NCBI GenBank assembly: GCA_045600065.1
Contig: JAZRXE010000064.1
Location: forward strand, 1 to 17,030
Reading direction: 5' to 3'
Length of the DNA: 17,030 nucleotides
From: RGIG2707 sp045600065
Lineage (GTDB): Bacteria; Bacillota; Clostridia; Peptostreptococcales; Anaerovoracaceae
A program made the translations under genes and the position numbers. Position 1 is the stretch's first letter. Each line of letters opens with the position of its first letter. The notes beneath the pieces are model-generated. The model searched no databases. It was not told the DNA's origin and saw only the letters and a list, made by a program, of their open reading frames with translations. Below are positions 6,167-13,470 of this stretch, piece after piece.

Positions 6167-8335
6167 ATGCCCGGTAATAACGGCAGAGGTTTGTCTGCTG
6201 AAGAGAAGCGCTATGTCGAATTCGAAAGAGCTCTTCGACAGTTCATATATGATAATTATACATATGACGGCTTAAGTACAGAAGAAGATGCCGGGTATCT
6301 GTTCGAACGGCTTGTCGGGAACGGCTATATTCTCGATGCCGATCACCAGCCTCTGAAGCCCGGAACAAGCATTAGGGACCTGTACAGATCTATCATGTCC
6401 GATAAGTCCGGCGTAAGCCTCGACAAGGCTTTCTGCATTTATGAGCATGGGTATTACAGAGCCCTGCGCCTGCAGATATCCGGAGGCCAAATGACTGTAA
6501 GGCATGGGGATGCACTGGACGCAAATTCCGATATGTCTCAGGCAGCCTTCCAGATGTACGGAAATATCCGTACTGTGTTTGAAAGCATCAATTCTGCCAT
6601 AAAGAATACAGAAAGCCTGTTTTCCGGAGAAAGTCCGGAGTTTACCGCGCTCAGAGACCAGATGGCAAGGGTAAGCGCAAGTCTTACTAACAGCAACCCT
6701 CTGGGGATCAATCCCGACGGGACGTATTCCCTGGATACCCAGGTAGACTATGCTGGTCTGAATAATATCCTCAGCTCGCTTTCAGGTGTTGTTTCTGCTT
6801 ATAAAAGCGCCGGAAACACCGGGGAAACCGAAAAGACACATCGCAAGCGCATCGAAGAGGTCAGCAGGCTTGAGACCCTGATGAGTCAGGTGAGCAAGGC
6901 AGCAAAGGACGATCCCGGGGTCAGGCAATCGCACAATGACGAGTATAATAGAATAATCATTCAGAAGAATACTCCTTTAGAAATGGAGGATCTTGTTATC
7001 GGTCAGTTAGCCGATAAGGTAATGCTCCGTGTGGCTTATCTTCGCAGCAGGGGAGAGGATGTTCCTTCCTCAAGCTCCGCGAAGAGTATGACAGATATGC
7101 AAAAGCAGTACAATCAGATCGTATATGATCAGCTTTCTTCGGATAATGATCTGCTGAATCATGCCGTAAACAACGAATACAGCGGCTTCAAAAATGATTT
7201 CATCAGCTATCTCAGGGAAATAGGCAGTGTGGGCAAGGATTTGAACAAGGTCCTCGAGATGAGTACATCCTCTCTTGCCAAGGGCTTTATCAAGAGCTCT
7301 TACTATAAACCTGTCTCTGTCTTCGGTGATCCCATCGAAGCATTGAACTCCGTTGAGTATCCTGAGGAAAATGATGTGCAGGGTCCCCAGGCTGAGGCAG
7401 AGCAGAAGGCTGCAATGAAAAAAGGACTAACTGCGGCTTTATATGCTCACATGGGACTTGTCACGAAAGAGCCTGATGTAAAGGAAGCAGAGCCTGGAGC
7501 AGGGGTGCCGGAGGAGGAATCCGGAGATGAGTATCTGGAAAAGCGCCAGAAGGAGCTTTCTGACGTTATCAAAAACATCGGATCCAATAATAAGGAGAAC
7601 TATCTTCGCACTGCAGATGCTCTCTTCAGGGAATCTGTTTCTCTGTATGAAGAACTCAATGCAAACGAAAGCTTTCACCACAGCAGGGAATACACAGATC
7701 TTAAGAAAAACGTAAACACGCTGGCGATCAGAGTGAAGCAGTGTATGCTCGATAAAAACAGCGCAGACAAACTGAGCAGCATTTTCGAAGAAACTGCCGA
7801 GCTGGCAAAGGATTATAAGAAGCATCACGAGGAACGCATGAAGCTCAATCCCAACATCAGAAACAGACTCATGGCTGCAAACAGGATCATACTGCTCAGC
7901 GAAAGGCTCAAGGAATGTGTACAGGATGGCTTCAGCGACATAAGCGTCCATAATCTTAACAAGGATTACACCGCTGCAAAGGCACTTGATTATGAAATGC
8001 GCAGCACATATAAGAAGTCTCTGGACAATGTGTATTCCAGGGCGTTCGGGAGGACAAAGCTCGACACGGCGCTGCAGGACAGATCTGAGATGTACGACAA
8101 GGTGCTTACGACAAAAATAAGCAATAGAGAATCCTTATATGACAATGCGCTGAAAGAGATAAGATCCGGCAACGAGGCATTCAGAAAGACCCCGGATAAT
8201 ATTGCTTTAGGCGGTAAGGGCTTTGTAAAAGCCTATTCCGATGCCAGAAAACAGGTGGCAATGGATCAGAAGCTCGGCAAGGTCAGGGAGGATCTGAATA
8301 CGGCACGTATTCTGCCCGGCTCTCCTAAGATTTAG
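6167..8335 (+). CDS. Large coiled/helical protein of unknown function with C-terminal LNTARI motif
   Basis: I do not recognise this 722-residue protein. The frame is open from a TTG at 6137, but the ATG at 6167 sits 5 nt behind GGAGG (6157-6161) and is preferred. There is no signal peptide or membrane segment. Residues 1-120 form a tyrosine-rich N-terminal domain (YVEFERALRQFIYDNYTYDG, later IYEHGYYRALRLQI). Residues about 121-395 are helical. Residues about 398-455 are an acidic Pro/Glu/Ala-rich linker (KEPDVKEAEPGAGVPEEESG). Residues 456-722 are highly charged and helical. The tail REDLNTARILPGSPKI places LNTARI at 710-715, seven residues from the end, matching ELNTARI nine residues from the end of the upstream 1215-aa protein. 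The N-terminal regions show no obvious similarity. With the shared promoter element, this suggests both proteins share a handler or partner that reads their C-termini. It is convergent with the MFS gene. Confidence 0.9.
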   Translation: MPGNNGRGLSAEEKRYVEFERALRQFIYDNYTYDGLSTEEDAGYLFERLVGNGYILDADHQPLKPGTSIRDLYRSIMSDKSGVSLDKAFCIYEHGYYRALRLQISGGQMTVRHGDALDANSDMSQAAFQMYGNIRTVFESINSAIKNTESLFSGESPEFTALRDQMARVSASLTNSNPLGINPDGTYSLDTQVDYAGLNNILSSLSGVVSAYKSAGNTGETEKTHRKRIEEVSRLETLMSQVSKAAKDDPGVRQSHNDEYNRIIIQKNTPLEMEDLVIGQLADKVMLRVAYLRSRGEDVPSSSSAKSMTDMQKQYNQIVYDQLSSDNDLLNHAVNNEYSGFKNDFISYLREIGSVGKDLNKVLEMSTSSLAKGFIKSSYYKPVSVFGDPIEALNSVEYPEENDVQGPQAEAEQKAAMKKGLTAALYAHMGLVTKEPDVKEAEPGAGVPEEESGDEYLEKRQKELSDVIKNIGSNNKENYLRTADALFRESVSLYEELNANESFHHSREYTDLKKNVNTLAIRVKQCMLDKNSADKLSSIFEETAELAKDYKKHHEERMKLNPNIRNRLMAANRIILLSERLKECVQDGFSDISVHNLNKDYTAAKALDYEMRSTYKKSLDNVYSRAFGRTKLDTALQDRSEMYDKVLTTKISNRESLYDNALKEIRSGNEAFRKTPDNIALGGKGFVKAYSDARKQVAMDQKLGKVREDLNTARILPGSPKI

Positions 8336-8412
8336 TATTTCCGGAGCTTAAACGCATATGCACTGAACGTTGCCCGTTGCGGGGCAGGGCGAATATTATA
8401 CCGGTATAAATA

Positions 8413-8445
8413 ACCCGATGCTCACAAGCAGAGCACCGGGTTTTC
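8413..8445. terminator. Bidirectional terminator between convergent genes
   Basis: ACCCGATGCTC (8413-8423) pairs with GAGCACCGGGT (8431-8441) with one A-C mismatch around a 7-nt loop, followed by TTTTCTGT. The minus strand also has a short T-rich tail, so it can serve both the 722-aa gene and the MFS gene. Confidence 0.75.
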
Positions 8446-8455
8446 TGTGTCTTGA

Positions 8456-9697
8456 TCAGTCTTTTTCCATCTGACCGTAATCGTGGATGTTGAATGTGGA
8501 TGCGATCAGCACGCATACCGCGCCTGCCATCACAAAGCTGTTTACGGTGTAGGAGAAGGCATAGGAGCCTGTTTTATCGAACACGCTGCTGGCATACAGG
8601 GGGCCGAATGTGGTGCCGAGATACTTGACGGCGTTCATGATCCCTATAAAGTAGCTGTAGCTCTTAAGACCCAGCAGATCGGTAAGCAGGAAGCTTACTG
8701 CAACAGTGGTGATGGCTGTTCCGAAGCCTATCATGCCGCCGGAGACTATGGCCAGGGTGGGCTGGTCCGCACCGCAGCCTGCCATAAGATACATGCCTAT
8801 GACTGTGGAGATCCCGGGGATGAGTATTGATGCCCTGAGGCTGAATTTGTCGTTTACAATGCCCATCAGAGGCTTGGAAGCTGCGTTTGCGCACATGGTG
8901 ACCACCAGTACCACGCTGGTGATGAAGGCCATATCCATGCCCTCTGCCTGCAGATGGGGAGATACGTTCTGATAAGAGGCGTTCTGGGCGAAGTTCATCA
9001 TGATGCAGCCCAGCACTATCAGCCAGAAGTGGTAATCGTGAAGCCCCTCCTTGACCTCGCAGCCGGTAGCCGCAGCGCTCCTGGAGCCTGCCTTGGTGCC
9101 GTAGGGAAGCTGTCCGACCTCCGCGGGGCTTACTATGAGCAGGAACCAGGTCACGATGGCTATGCCGTAAATGCAGGCTGCCGTGATCTTGAGGGCTGCC
9201 TGCCAGCCGGTGTTGATGAGCACCTTGCCCAGAATAGAGGATCCGAAGGCCCCGCCCAGGCCGCTGGCGGCGTAGATCACTCCCAGGACAAGTCCCCGTT
9301 TTTCGTTGAACCAGTTATATACTATTTGGGATACCGAGCCCAGGCTGGTAAACACGTAGAATGTGGCGCCCAGCACCATGGCAAAGCTGTAAACGGGCAA
9401 TGGGGGCGCATAGGACAGTATAAGCTTCGATGTGCCTGTCACTATCATTCCGCCCACAAGGCTGTTTTTTACTCCAACTTTTTTGACTATGGCTCCGTAG
9501 AACACATAGACTACCGCGCCCAGTATGGTGCCTGCGCTCTGTATAAGGGAGTAGGTGACACGGGTCATCTGATAGTAATCGCAGAAGGACGATACGTAAA
9601 TACTCTTTGTTGAAAAGCCTATGCCTGTAGCGATGAATACGTTGCAGAAGCACAGCACGGCCATCTTCCAGCCGTCGAATCTGGTTTTTTGTTCCAA
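8456..9697 (-). CDS. MFS transporter, OFA (oxalate/formate antiporter)-like
   Basis: A 413-residue integral membrane carrier with about 12 hydrophobic segments, split 6+6 by a hydrophilic stretch near residues 200-217 (TKAGSRSAAATGCEVKEGLHDYHFW). The TM2-TM3 loop YGAIVKKVGVKN fits the MFS loop signature, and NEKRGLVLGVIYAASGLGG resembles the RG-A-G--GxG motif of the oxalate/formate or monocarboxylate-like branch. The start is TTG at 9697: GGAGG (9705-9709 on the complement) stands 7 nt away, and the next residues EQKTRFDGW are typical for an N-terminus just before TM1. It lies downstream of asnA and the TraX gene but a hairpin intervenes, so it may be transcribed separately. Substrate unknown. 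A small carboxylate is an inference from family, and any link to the nearby LarA gene is speculative. Confidence 0.85.
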   Translation of the reverse strand: MEQKTRFDGWKMAVLCFCNVFIATGIGFSTKSIYVSSFCDYYQMTRVTYSLIQSAGTILGAVVYVFYGAIVKKVGVKNSLVGGMIVTGTSKLILSYAPPLPVYSFAMVLGATFYVFTSLGSVSQIVYNWFNEKRGLVLGVIYAASGLGGAFGSSILGKVLINTGWQAALKITAACIYGIAIVTWFLLIVSPAEVGQLPYGTKAGSRSAAATGCEVKEGLHDYHFWLIVLGCIMMNFAQNASYQNVSPHLQAEGMDMAFITSVVLVVTMCANAASKPLMGIVNDKFSLRASILIPGISTVIGMYLMAGCGADQPTLAIVSGGMIGFGTAITTVAVSFLLTDLLGLKSYSYFIGIMNAVKYLGTTFGPLYASSVFDKTGSYAFSYTVNSFVMAGAVCVLIASTFNIHDYGQMEKD

Positions 9698-9720
9698 TTT
9701 AATGCCTCCGGTTTCTTTGT

Positions 9721-9753
9721 AAAATTAAACGGCGCATCTGGAGAATACGCCGT
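9721..9753 (-). terminator. Probable terminator of the asnA-TraX transcript
   Basis: Read on the minus strand, ACGGCG pairs with CGCCGT (9748-9753 with 9729-9734) around a 13-nt loop, followed by TTTAATTTT. The stem is only 6 bp, so read-through into the MFS gene is possible. Confidence 0.5.
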
Positions 9754-9757
9754 AAGC

Positions 9758-10501
9758 TTATTTAATATGCAGCAGTGCCATCAGCATTGCCGGATAAGCG
9801 AGATAAAATGCCACCTTGGCAGTGGTTGAATTGGGCCCGCGCCTGCCGTTATACATATGTATCATCAGCAGGGCTGCCAGAACAGGCAGGGACGAGGGTA
9901 AATACAGTGTTTTGCCTGCAATCGCAAAGCTCAGGGGGTTCCCGAAATTGATTCCCGAGCATACGAAGCCTATGCCTGCAAATCTTGTGACGGCAGGGTA
10001 GCTCACCTGCATGGCAATGTAGAATATCACCACAGAGGGAATGATATAGCTTGCGTATGACAGGCTCAGCATGCGTCCCACAGAGACCGCGGCACTTGTT
10101 CCCAGGAACTCGCAGAGCAGTATAAGCAGCAGATTGTCGGAAAGCTCTCTTACAGCCTCCGCGGCGCATATCAGAAGATAGGCCAGAAGCATGGTAAACA
10201 GAGGGTTCTGGCTGTCGGTATCTATGGTATAGCCGAACATAAGCCTGTTGTAGGGTATCTCTGCCAGCAGGGCAAAGATCAGCAGTCTGCGGGCATACAG
10301 GAAGCGGTCCGATGTATGGGCTGCTCCTTCTGCCAGCAGAAAGCAGAAAACGGGCAGGGCAAAGCCGTCCATCTGGGCTGCGGGGCCTTCGATAATGCCC
10401 AGCTTTCCGCACAGGGACAGAAAAGCTGCCGCAAGGGCCGCGAGCCTGAGGACCAGTGAATTCACATATCCGCTGTTTTGTCCGGAAATATCTGTTCTCA
10501 T
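9758..10501 (-). CDS. TraX family membrane protein
   Basis: A 247-residue polytopic membrane protein. The order of motifs fits the TraX family (named from F-plasmid pilin N-acetylation and widespread on Firmicute chromosomes): PVFCFLLAEGAAHTSDRFLYARRLLIFALLAEIPYNR at about 50-86, QNPLFTMLLAYLL at about 98-110, and a C-terminal AFYLAYPAMLMALLHIK corresponding to the family FYPxHLLxL ending. The usual early D-H pair after the first helix is not seen, where KLGIIEGPAAQMDG stands instead. The ATG at 10501 lies 7 nt after the asnA stop, with no strong ribosome site, so coupled translation is likely. The biochemical role on chromosomes is unknown; acyl transfer to a surface component is a family-based guess. 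Confidence 0.78.
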   Translation of the reverse strand: MRTDISGQNSGYVNSLVLRLAALAAAFLSLCGKLGIIEGPAAQMDGFALPVFCFLLAEGAAHTSDRFLYARRLLIFALLAEIPYNRLMFGYTIDTDSQNPLFTMLLAYLLICAAEAVRELSDNLLLILLCEFLGTSAAVSVGRMLSLSYASYIIPSVVIFYIAMQVSYPAVTRFAGIGFVCSGINFGNPLSFAIAGKTLYLPSSLPVLAALLMIHMYNGRRGPNSTTAKVAFYLAYPAMLMALLHIK

Positions 10502-10508
10502 GACTGTA

Positions 10509-11522
10509 TTACAGGATCAAAATGCCTGCTTTGGCGCAGGTCTCTCTTGTATAATCGTCCCAGACTGAGGACTGCACTTCTCCGATGTGACAGTTGCCCA
10601 TCAGCAGCATGCAAAGTCTGCTCTGTCCTATTCCTCCGCCTATGGTGAGGGGAAGCTCGCCTGCAAGCAGTGCCTTGTGATAGTTCAGGCTCCTTCTTTC
10701 GTTGAGGCCGGAGGCGTTGAGCTGTCTGTCCAGAGATTCGGGCGTAACTCTTATTCCCATGCTGGAAAGCTCTATGGAATTGCCCAGGATCTCGTTGAAG
10801 AACAGGATGTCGCAGTTGAGATCCCAGTCATCGTAGTCGGGGGCTCTGCCGTCGTGGGGCTTGCCGCTGGCCAGCACCTTGCCTATCTGCATAAGGCATA
10901 CGGTATGATGCTGTCTGGTGATCTCGTGCTCTCTTTCCTTGGGGGTAAGCCCGGGGAACATGTCCTCCAGCTCCTGAGTTGTGATGAAGAACACATTGCG
11001 GTCCTTGGGGCTCAGCTCGTTAAGGGCGGGAAAACGCGATCTGAGAATGTCTTCTGTATCGCAGATGGCATTGACTATGGCTATGACGGTGTCCTTGAGG
11101 TAGTCCAGGGTACGGTCCTCGGCACGGATGATCTTTTCCCAGTCCCACTGGTCAACATAGACAGAGTGCAGGTTGTCCAGATCCTCGTCTCTTCTGATGG
11201 CGTTCATGTCGGTGTAAAGACCCTTGCCTACATAAAAATCGTAGTCCTTAAGGGCCTGGCGCTTCCATTTTGCCAGAGACTGCACCACCTGGCAGTGGCG
11301 GCCGTCTTCCTTGATGTCGAAATCGACCTTTCTTTCAACTCCGTTCAGGTCGTCGTTGAGGCCGGTGAAGGCTTCTACCAGCAGGGGAGCGGATACTCTG
11401 TTGAGATTCAGTGCTTCGCTGAGGTTTCTTTCGAAGACACTGTGGATAATGCCAATGGCCTTCTGAGTGTCGTAATTGTTGAGCTTTGCTCTATATCCTT
11501 CGGGAATGATGACTTTACTCAT
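10509..11522 (-). CDS. asnA: Aspartate-ammonia ligase (asparagine synthetase A)
   Basis: A 337-residue cytoplasmic enzyme that makes asparagine from aspartate, ammonia and ATP through an aspartyl-AMP intermediate. The fold is that of class II aminoacyl-tRNA synthetases. Recognisable blocks against E. coli AsnA are NDDLNGVERKV, VQSLAKWKRQAL, GLYTDMNAIRRDEDLDNLHS, YVDQWDWEK, RAPDYDDWDLNCDI, ELSSMGIRV and the motif-3-like GGGIGQSRLCMLLMGNCHIG. The frame is open back to 11603, but the ATG at 11522 has AGGAG 7 nt away and gives the normal family length and N-terminus (MSKVIIPEGY). A promoter lies just upstream. There is no room for a T-box leader between promoter and start. It is followed closely by a TraX-family gene. 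Confidence 0.97.
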   Translation of the reverse strand: MSKVIIPEGYRAKLNNYDTQKAIGIIHSVFERNLSEALNLNRVSAPLLVEAFTGLNDDLNGVERKVDFDIKEDGRHCQVVQSLAKWKRQALKDYDFYVGKGLYTDMNAIRRDEDLDNLHSVYVDQWDWEKIIRAEDRTLDYLKDTVIAIVNAICDTEDILRSRFPALNELSPKDRNVFFITTQELEDMFPGLTPKEREHEITRQHHTVCLMQIGKVLASGKPHDGRAPDYDDWDLNCDILFFNEILGNSIELSSMGIRVTPESLDRQLNASGLNERRSLNYHKALLAGELPLTIGGGIGQSRLCMLLMGNCHIGEVQSSVWDDYTRETCAKAGILIL

Positions 11523-11561
11523 AAGTTTTCTCCTGTTTTTTGCAATAAAGTACTTCTTATT

Positions 11562-11590
11562 AATATAACAATGTATTATATTATTTTCAA
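11562..11590 (-). promoter_or_regulatory. Promoter of asnA
   Basis: On the minus strand TTGAAA (11585-11590), a 17-bp spacer and TATATT (11562-11567) lie 40 nt before the asnA start. The region is AT-rich and shared with the divergent glycosylase gene, whose own promoter is less clear. Confidence 0.55.
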
Positions 11591-11630
11591 ACCAAACAGA
11601 CAAGTTTTTTCACGATAGTAAAGGACTTAT

Positions 11631-12455
11631 ATGATCAAAGCAATATCTACGGATCTGTCTATTGAAAAGATCGCAAGAAGCGGGCAGTGTTTCCGCATGG
11701 ATCCCTTTGAGGATCACTGGCTGCTGATCGCAAGAGGCAAGGCTCTGGATATATATGCTGAGCCGGAGGGTGCATTCTTTGACTGCAGCAGCGAGGAATA
11801 TCGGCAGATATGGAAAGAGTATTTCGATATGGACGCGGATTATCAGGCCTTCAGGGCGGCGGTGGACCCGGAGGACGGCTTTCTGACCCGGGCGGCGGAA
11901 GCGGGAAGGGGCATCAGAATACTTCGTCAGGAGCCCTGGGAGGCTCTTATAAGCTTTATAATCTCTCAGCGGAAGAATATACCGGCGATAAAAAAATCCG
12001 TCTCAGTGCTCTGCAGCAGCTTCGGAGAGCAAATAGACGAAAGGAAGGGACAGCCCTTTTATGCCTTTCCTACGGCGGAAAGTCTGGCAGCCGCGTCTTC
12101 AGAACAGCTTGCCGCATGCAGCCTCGGCTACAGGGCTCCGTATATCAGCAGCACCGCAAGGGCTGTGGCAGAAGGGCGCTTTGATCTGAAGCAGGCGGCA
12201 GAGCTTGACGATGAGACTCTTTCGGAAAAGCTCAGGGAGCTTCCCGGGGTAGGCCCCAAGGTCGCAAACTGTGTGTCCTTGTTCGGATACCACCGCATAG
12301 ACGCTTTTCCAGTGGATGTTTGGATCGCACGCATGATAGACGAACAGTATGGCGGCTGCTTCCCCTTCGATAGATACAAGGGCTTTGGCGGAGTCATTCA
12401 GCAATATATATTTTACTATGCTATAAGCAATAAGGAGAGCATCAATGGACGATGA
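11631..12455 (+). CDS. 8-oxoguanine DNA glycosylase/AP lyase (OGG1-type, HhH-GPD)
   Basis: A 274-residue bifunctional base-excision repair enzyme that removes 8-oxoguanine and nicks the abasic site. The N-terminal domain carries SGQCFRMDPFEDHW (17-30), matching the OGG signature QCFRW. The central domain has PWEALISFIISQRKNIPAIKK (102-122). The helix-hairpin-helix is ELPGVGPKVANCVSLFG (203-219), with Lys210 in the Schiff-base position and Asp229 in FPVDVW as the catalytic acid. The length is within the normal range for the subfamily. The ATG at 11631 follows AAAGGA at 6 nt. The stop overlaps the next gene by 11 nt, implying one transcript with the pseudouridine-kinase-like gene. A specificity for other oxidised or alkylated bases cannot be excluded. 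Confidence 0.9.
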   Translation: MIKAISTDLSIEKIARSGQCFRMDPFEDHWLLIARGKALDIYAEPEGAFFDCSSEEYRQIWKEYFDMDADYQAFRAAVDPEDGFLTRAAEAGRGIRILRQEPWEALISFIISQRKNIPAIKKSVSVLCSSFGEQIDERKGQPFYAFPTAESLAAASSEQLAACSLGYRAPYISSTARAVAEGRFDLKQAAELDDETLSEKLRELPGVGPKVANCVSLFGYHRIDAFPVDVWIARMIDEQYGGCFPFDRYKGFGGVIQQYIFYYAISNKESINGR

Positions 12456-13386
12456 AAGGTACATAGTCTGCATAGGCGCAGCCAATTTCGACATTCAGGG
12501 CCGCAGCACGGAGCCTGTGATAATGGCAGATTCAAACAAGGGCGCTATTTCCGGGGCTGCCGGAGGGGTAAGCCGCAACATCGCAGCCAATCTCTCCCTG
12601 CTTGGAAACAAGGTATACATGATGTCGGTTGTCGGTAATGACGCTTTCGGAGAGGGCATTCTCGCATCCTGCAAAGCTCAGGGGGTTGACACAACGTATA
12701 TTATGGTAAACCCCGACAGAACCAGCTCGACCTACCTGGCAGTGCTGGATGACAACAACGATCTGCTGGTGGCTATAGCCGATATGGGCATACTGCTGAC
12801 TCTGCCGCTTAGCTATATCGACGACAATCTGGAATTTCTGAAGGGTGCCGCAGCCATAGTTTGCGATCCCAATCTGGCTGTAAGCTTTATGGAGCATCTG
12901 CTGGACAAGGTGGGCGGAAGCACAAGGATATTCGTCGATCCGGTATCATCCACCTATGCGGAGAATATCATTCCCATGGTCGGGCGTTTTTACGGCATAA
13001 AGCCCAACCGCATGGAGCTGGGCGTTCTCAGCGGAAAGCCCGTGGAAACCAAGGATCAGGTGATAGCCGCCGCAGAAAAGCTCATCTCTCAGGGCACCTG
13101 CTGTCTGGCCGTATCTATGGGGGATGAGGGCTGCTTTTACATCGATGCTCTCGGAAACAAGTGCTTCCGCAGCCTTAAGCCCGTTCTGAACATGACCAGC
13201 GCCACCGGAGCCGGAGACAGCTTTATGGCAGGCTTTGTTCACGGCTGCGTAAACGGGCTGAGCCTGGAGGATACCCTGGACTGCGCTCTTGCCTGCGGAG
13301 CGCTTACCGTTCAGAGCGTAGAGGCGGTAAACCCGGTAATGTCCAAGGCCGCTATAGCCGCAATACTAAAAGATTACCGCTTGTAG
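12445..13386 (+). CDS. psuK: PfkB family sugar kinase, probable pseudouridine kinase
   Basis: A 313-residue ribokinase-fold enzyme. IVCIGAANFDIQGRS (7-21) and the glycine hinge GAAGGVSRNIAANLSLLG (37-54) resemble pseudouridine kinases (PsuK/YeiC), as does AIADMGILLTL, the place of their DM motif. The C-terminal PfkB signature SATGAGDSFMAGF contains the anion hole and the catalytic base Asp258. Family role: phosphorylating pseudouridine with ATP so that PsuG can split it to uracil and ribose 5-phosphate. No psuG is next to it here, so the assignment rests on motifs alone and another nucleoside kinase is possible. The ATG has AAGGAG 8 nt upstream and lies inside the end of the glycosylase gene. 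Confidence 0.8.
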   Translation: MDDERYIVCIGAANFDIQGRSTEPVIMADSNKGAISGAAGGVSRNIAANLSLLGNKVYMMSVVGNDAFGEGILASCKAQGVDTTYIMVNPDRTSSTYLAVLDDNNDLLVAIADMGILLTLPLSYIDDNLEFLKGAAAIVCDPNLAVSFMEHLLDKVGGSTRIFVDPVSSTYAENIIPMVGRFYGIKPNRMELGVLSGKPVETKDQVIAAAEKLISQGTCCLAVSMGDEGCFYIDALGNKCFRSLKPVLNMTSATGAGDSFMAGFVHGCVNGLSLEDTLDCALACGALTVQSVEAVNPVMSKAAIAAILKDYRL

Positions 13387-13470
13387 AGTGCTTTTCTATT
13401 TGGTATTCTAAATATATTCAAAGGTCTGTCCCGGCGGAGTCAATGCCGGAGGATTATACAAGGAGGCAAT

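Noticed and set aside
8396..8409. Palindrome TTATACCGGTATAA between the convergent genes
   Set aside because: It lies between two gene ends with no promoter nearby, so an operator is unlikely; noted only as a short palindrome.
11523..11561. A T-box or other riboswitch leader for asnA
   Set aside because: The transcript leader would be under 40 nt, too short for any such element, and no T-box sequence is present.
11523..11603. A longer N-terminus for asnA starting at 11603
   Set aside because: The extra 27 residues do not occur in AsnA, would include the promoter region, and the ATG at 11522 has AGGAG at the right distance.
10587..11618. A 343-codon open frame on the plus strand opposite asnA
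   Set aside because: asnA on the minus strand has unambiguous family motifs throughout; the plus frame is a shadow with no motif.
13431..13449. CCGGC/GCCGG hairpin before larA as a terminator or riboswitch
   Set aside because: Only five base pairs, no T-run and no recognised riboswitch core.
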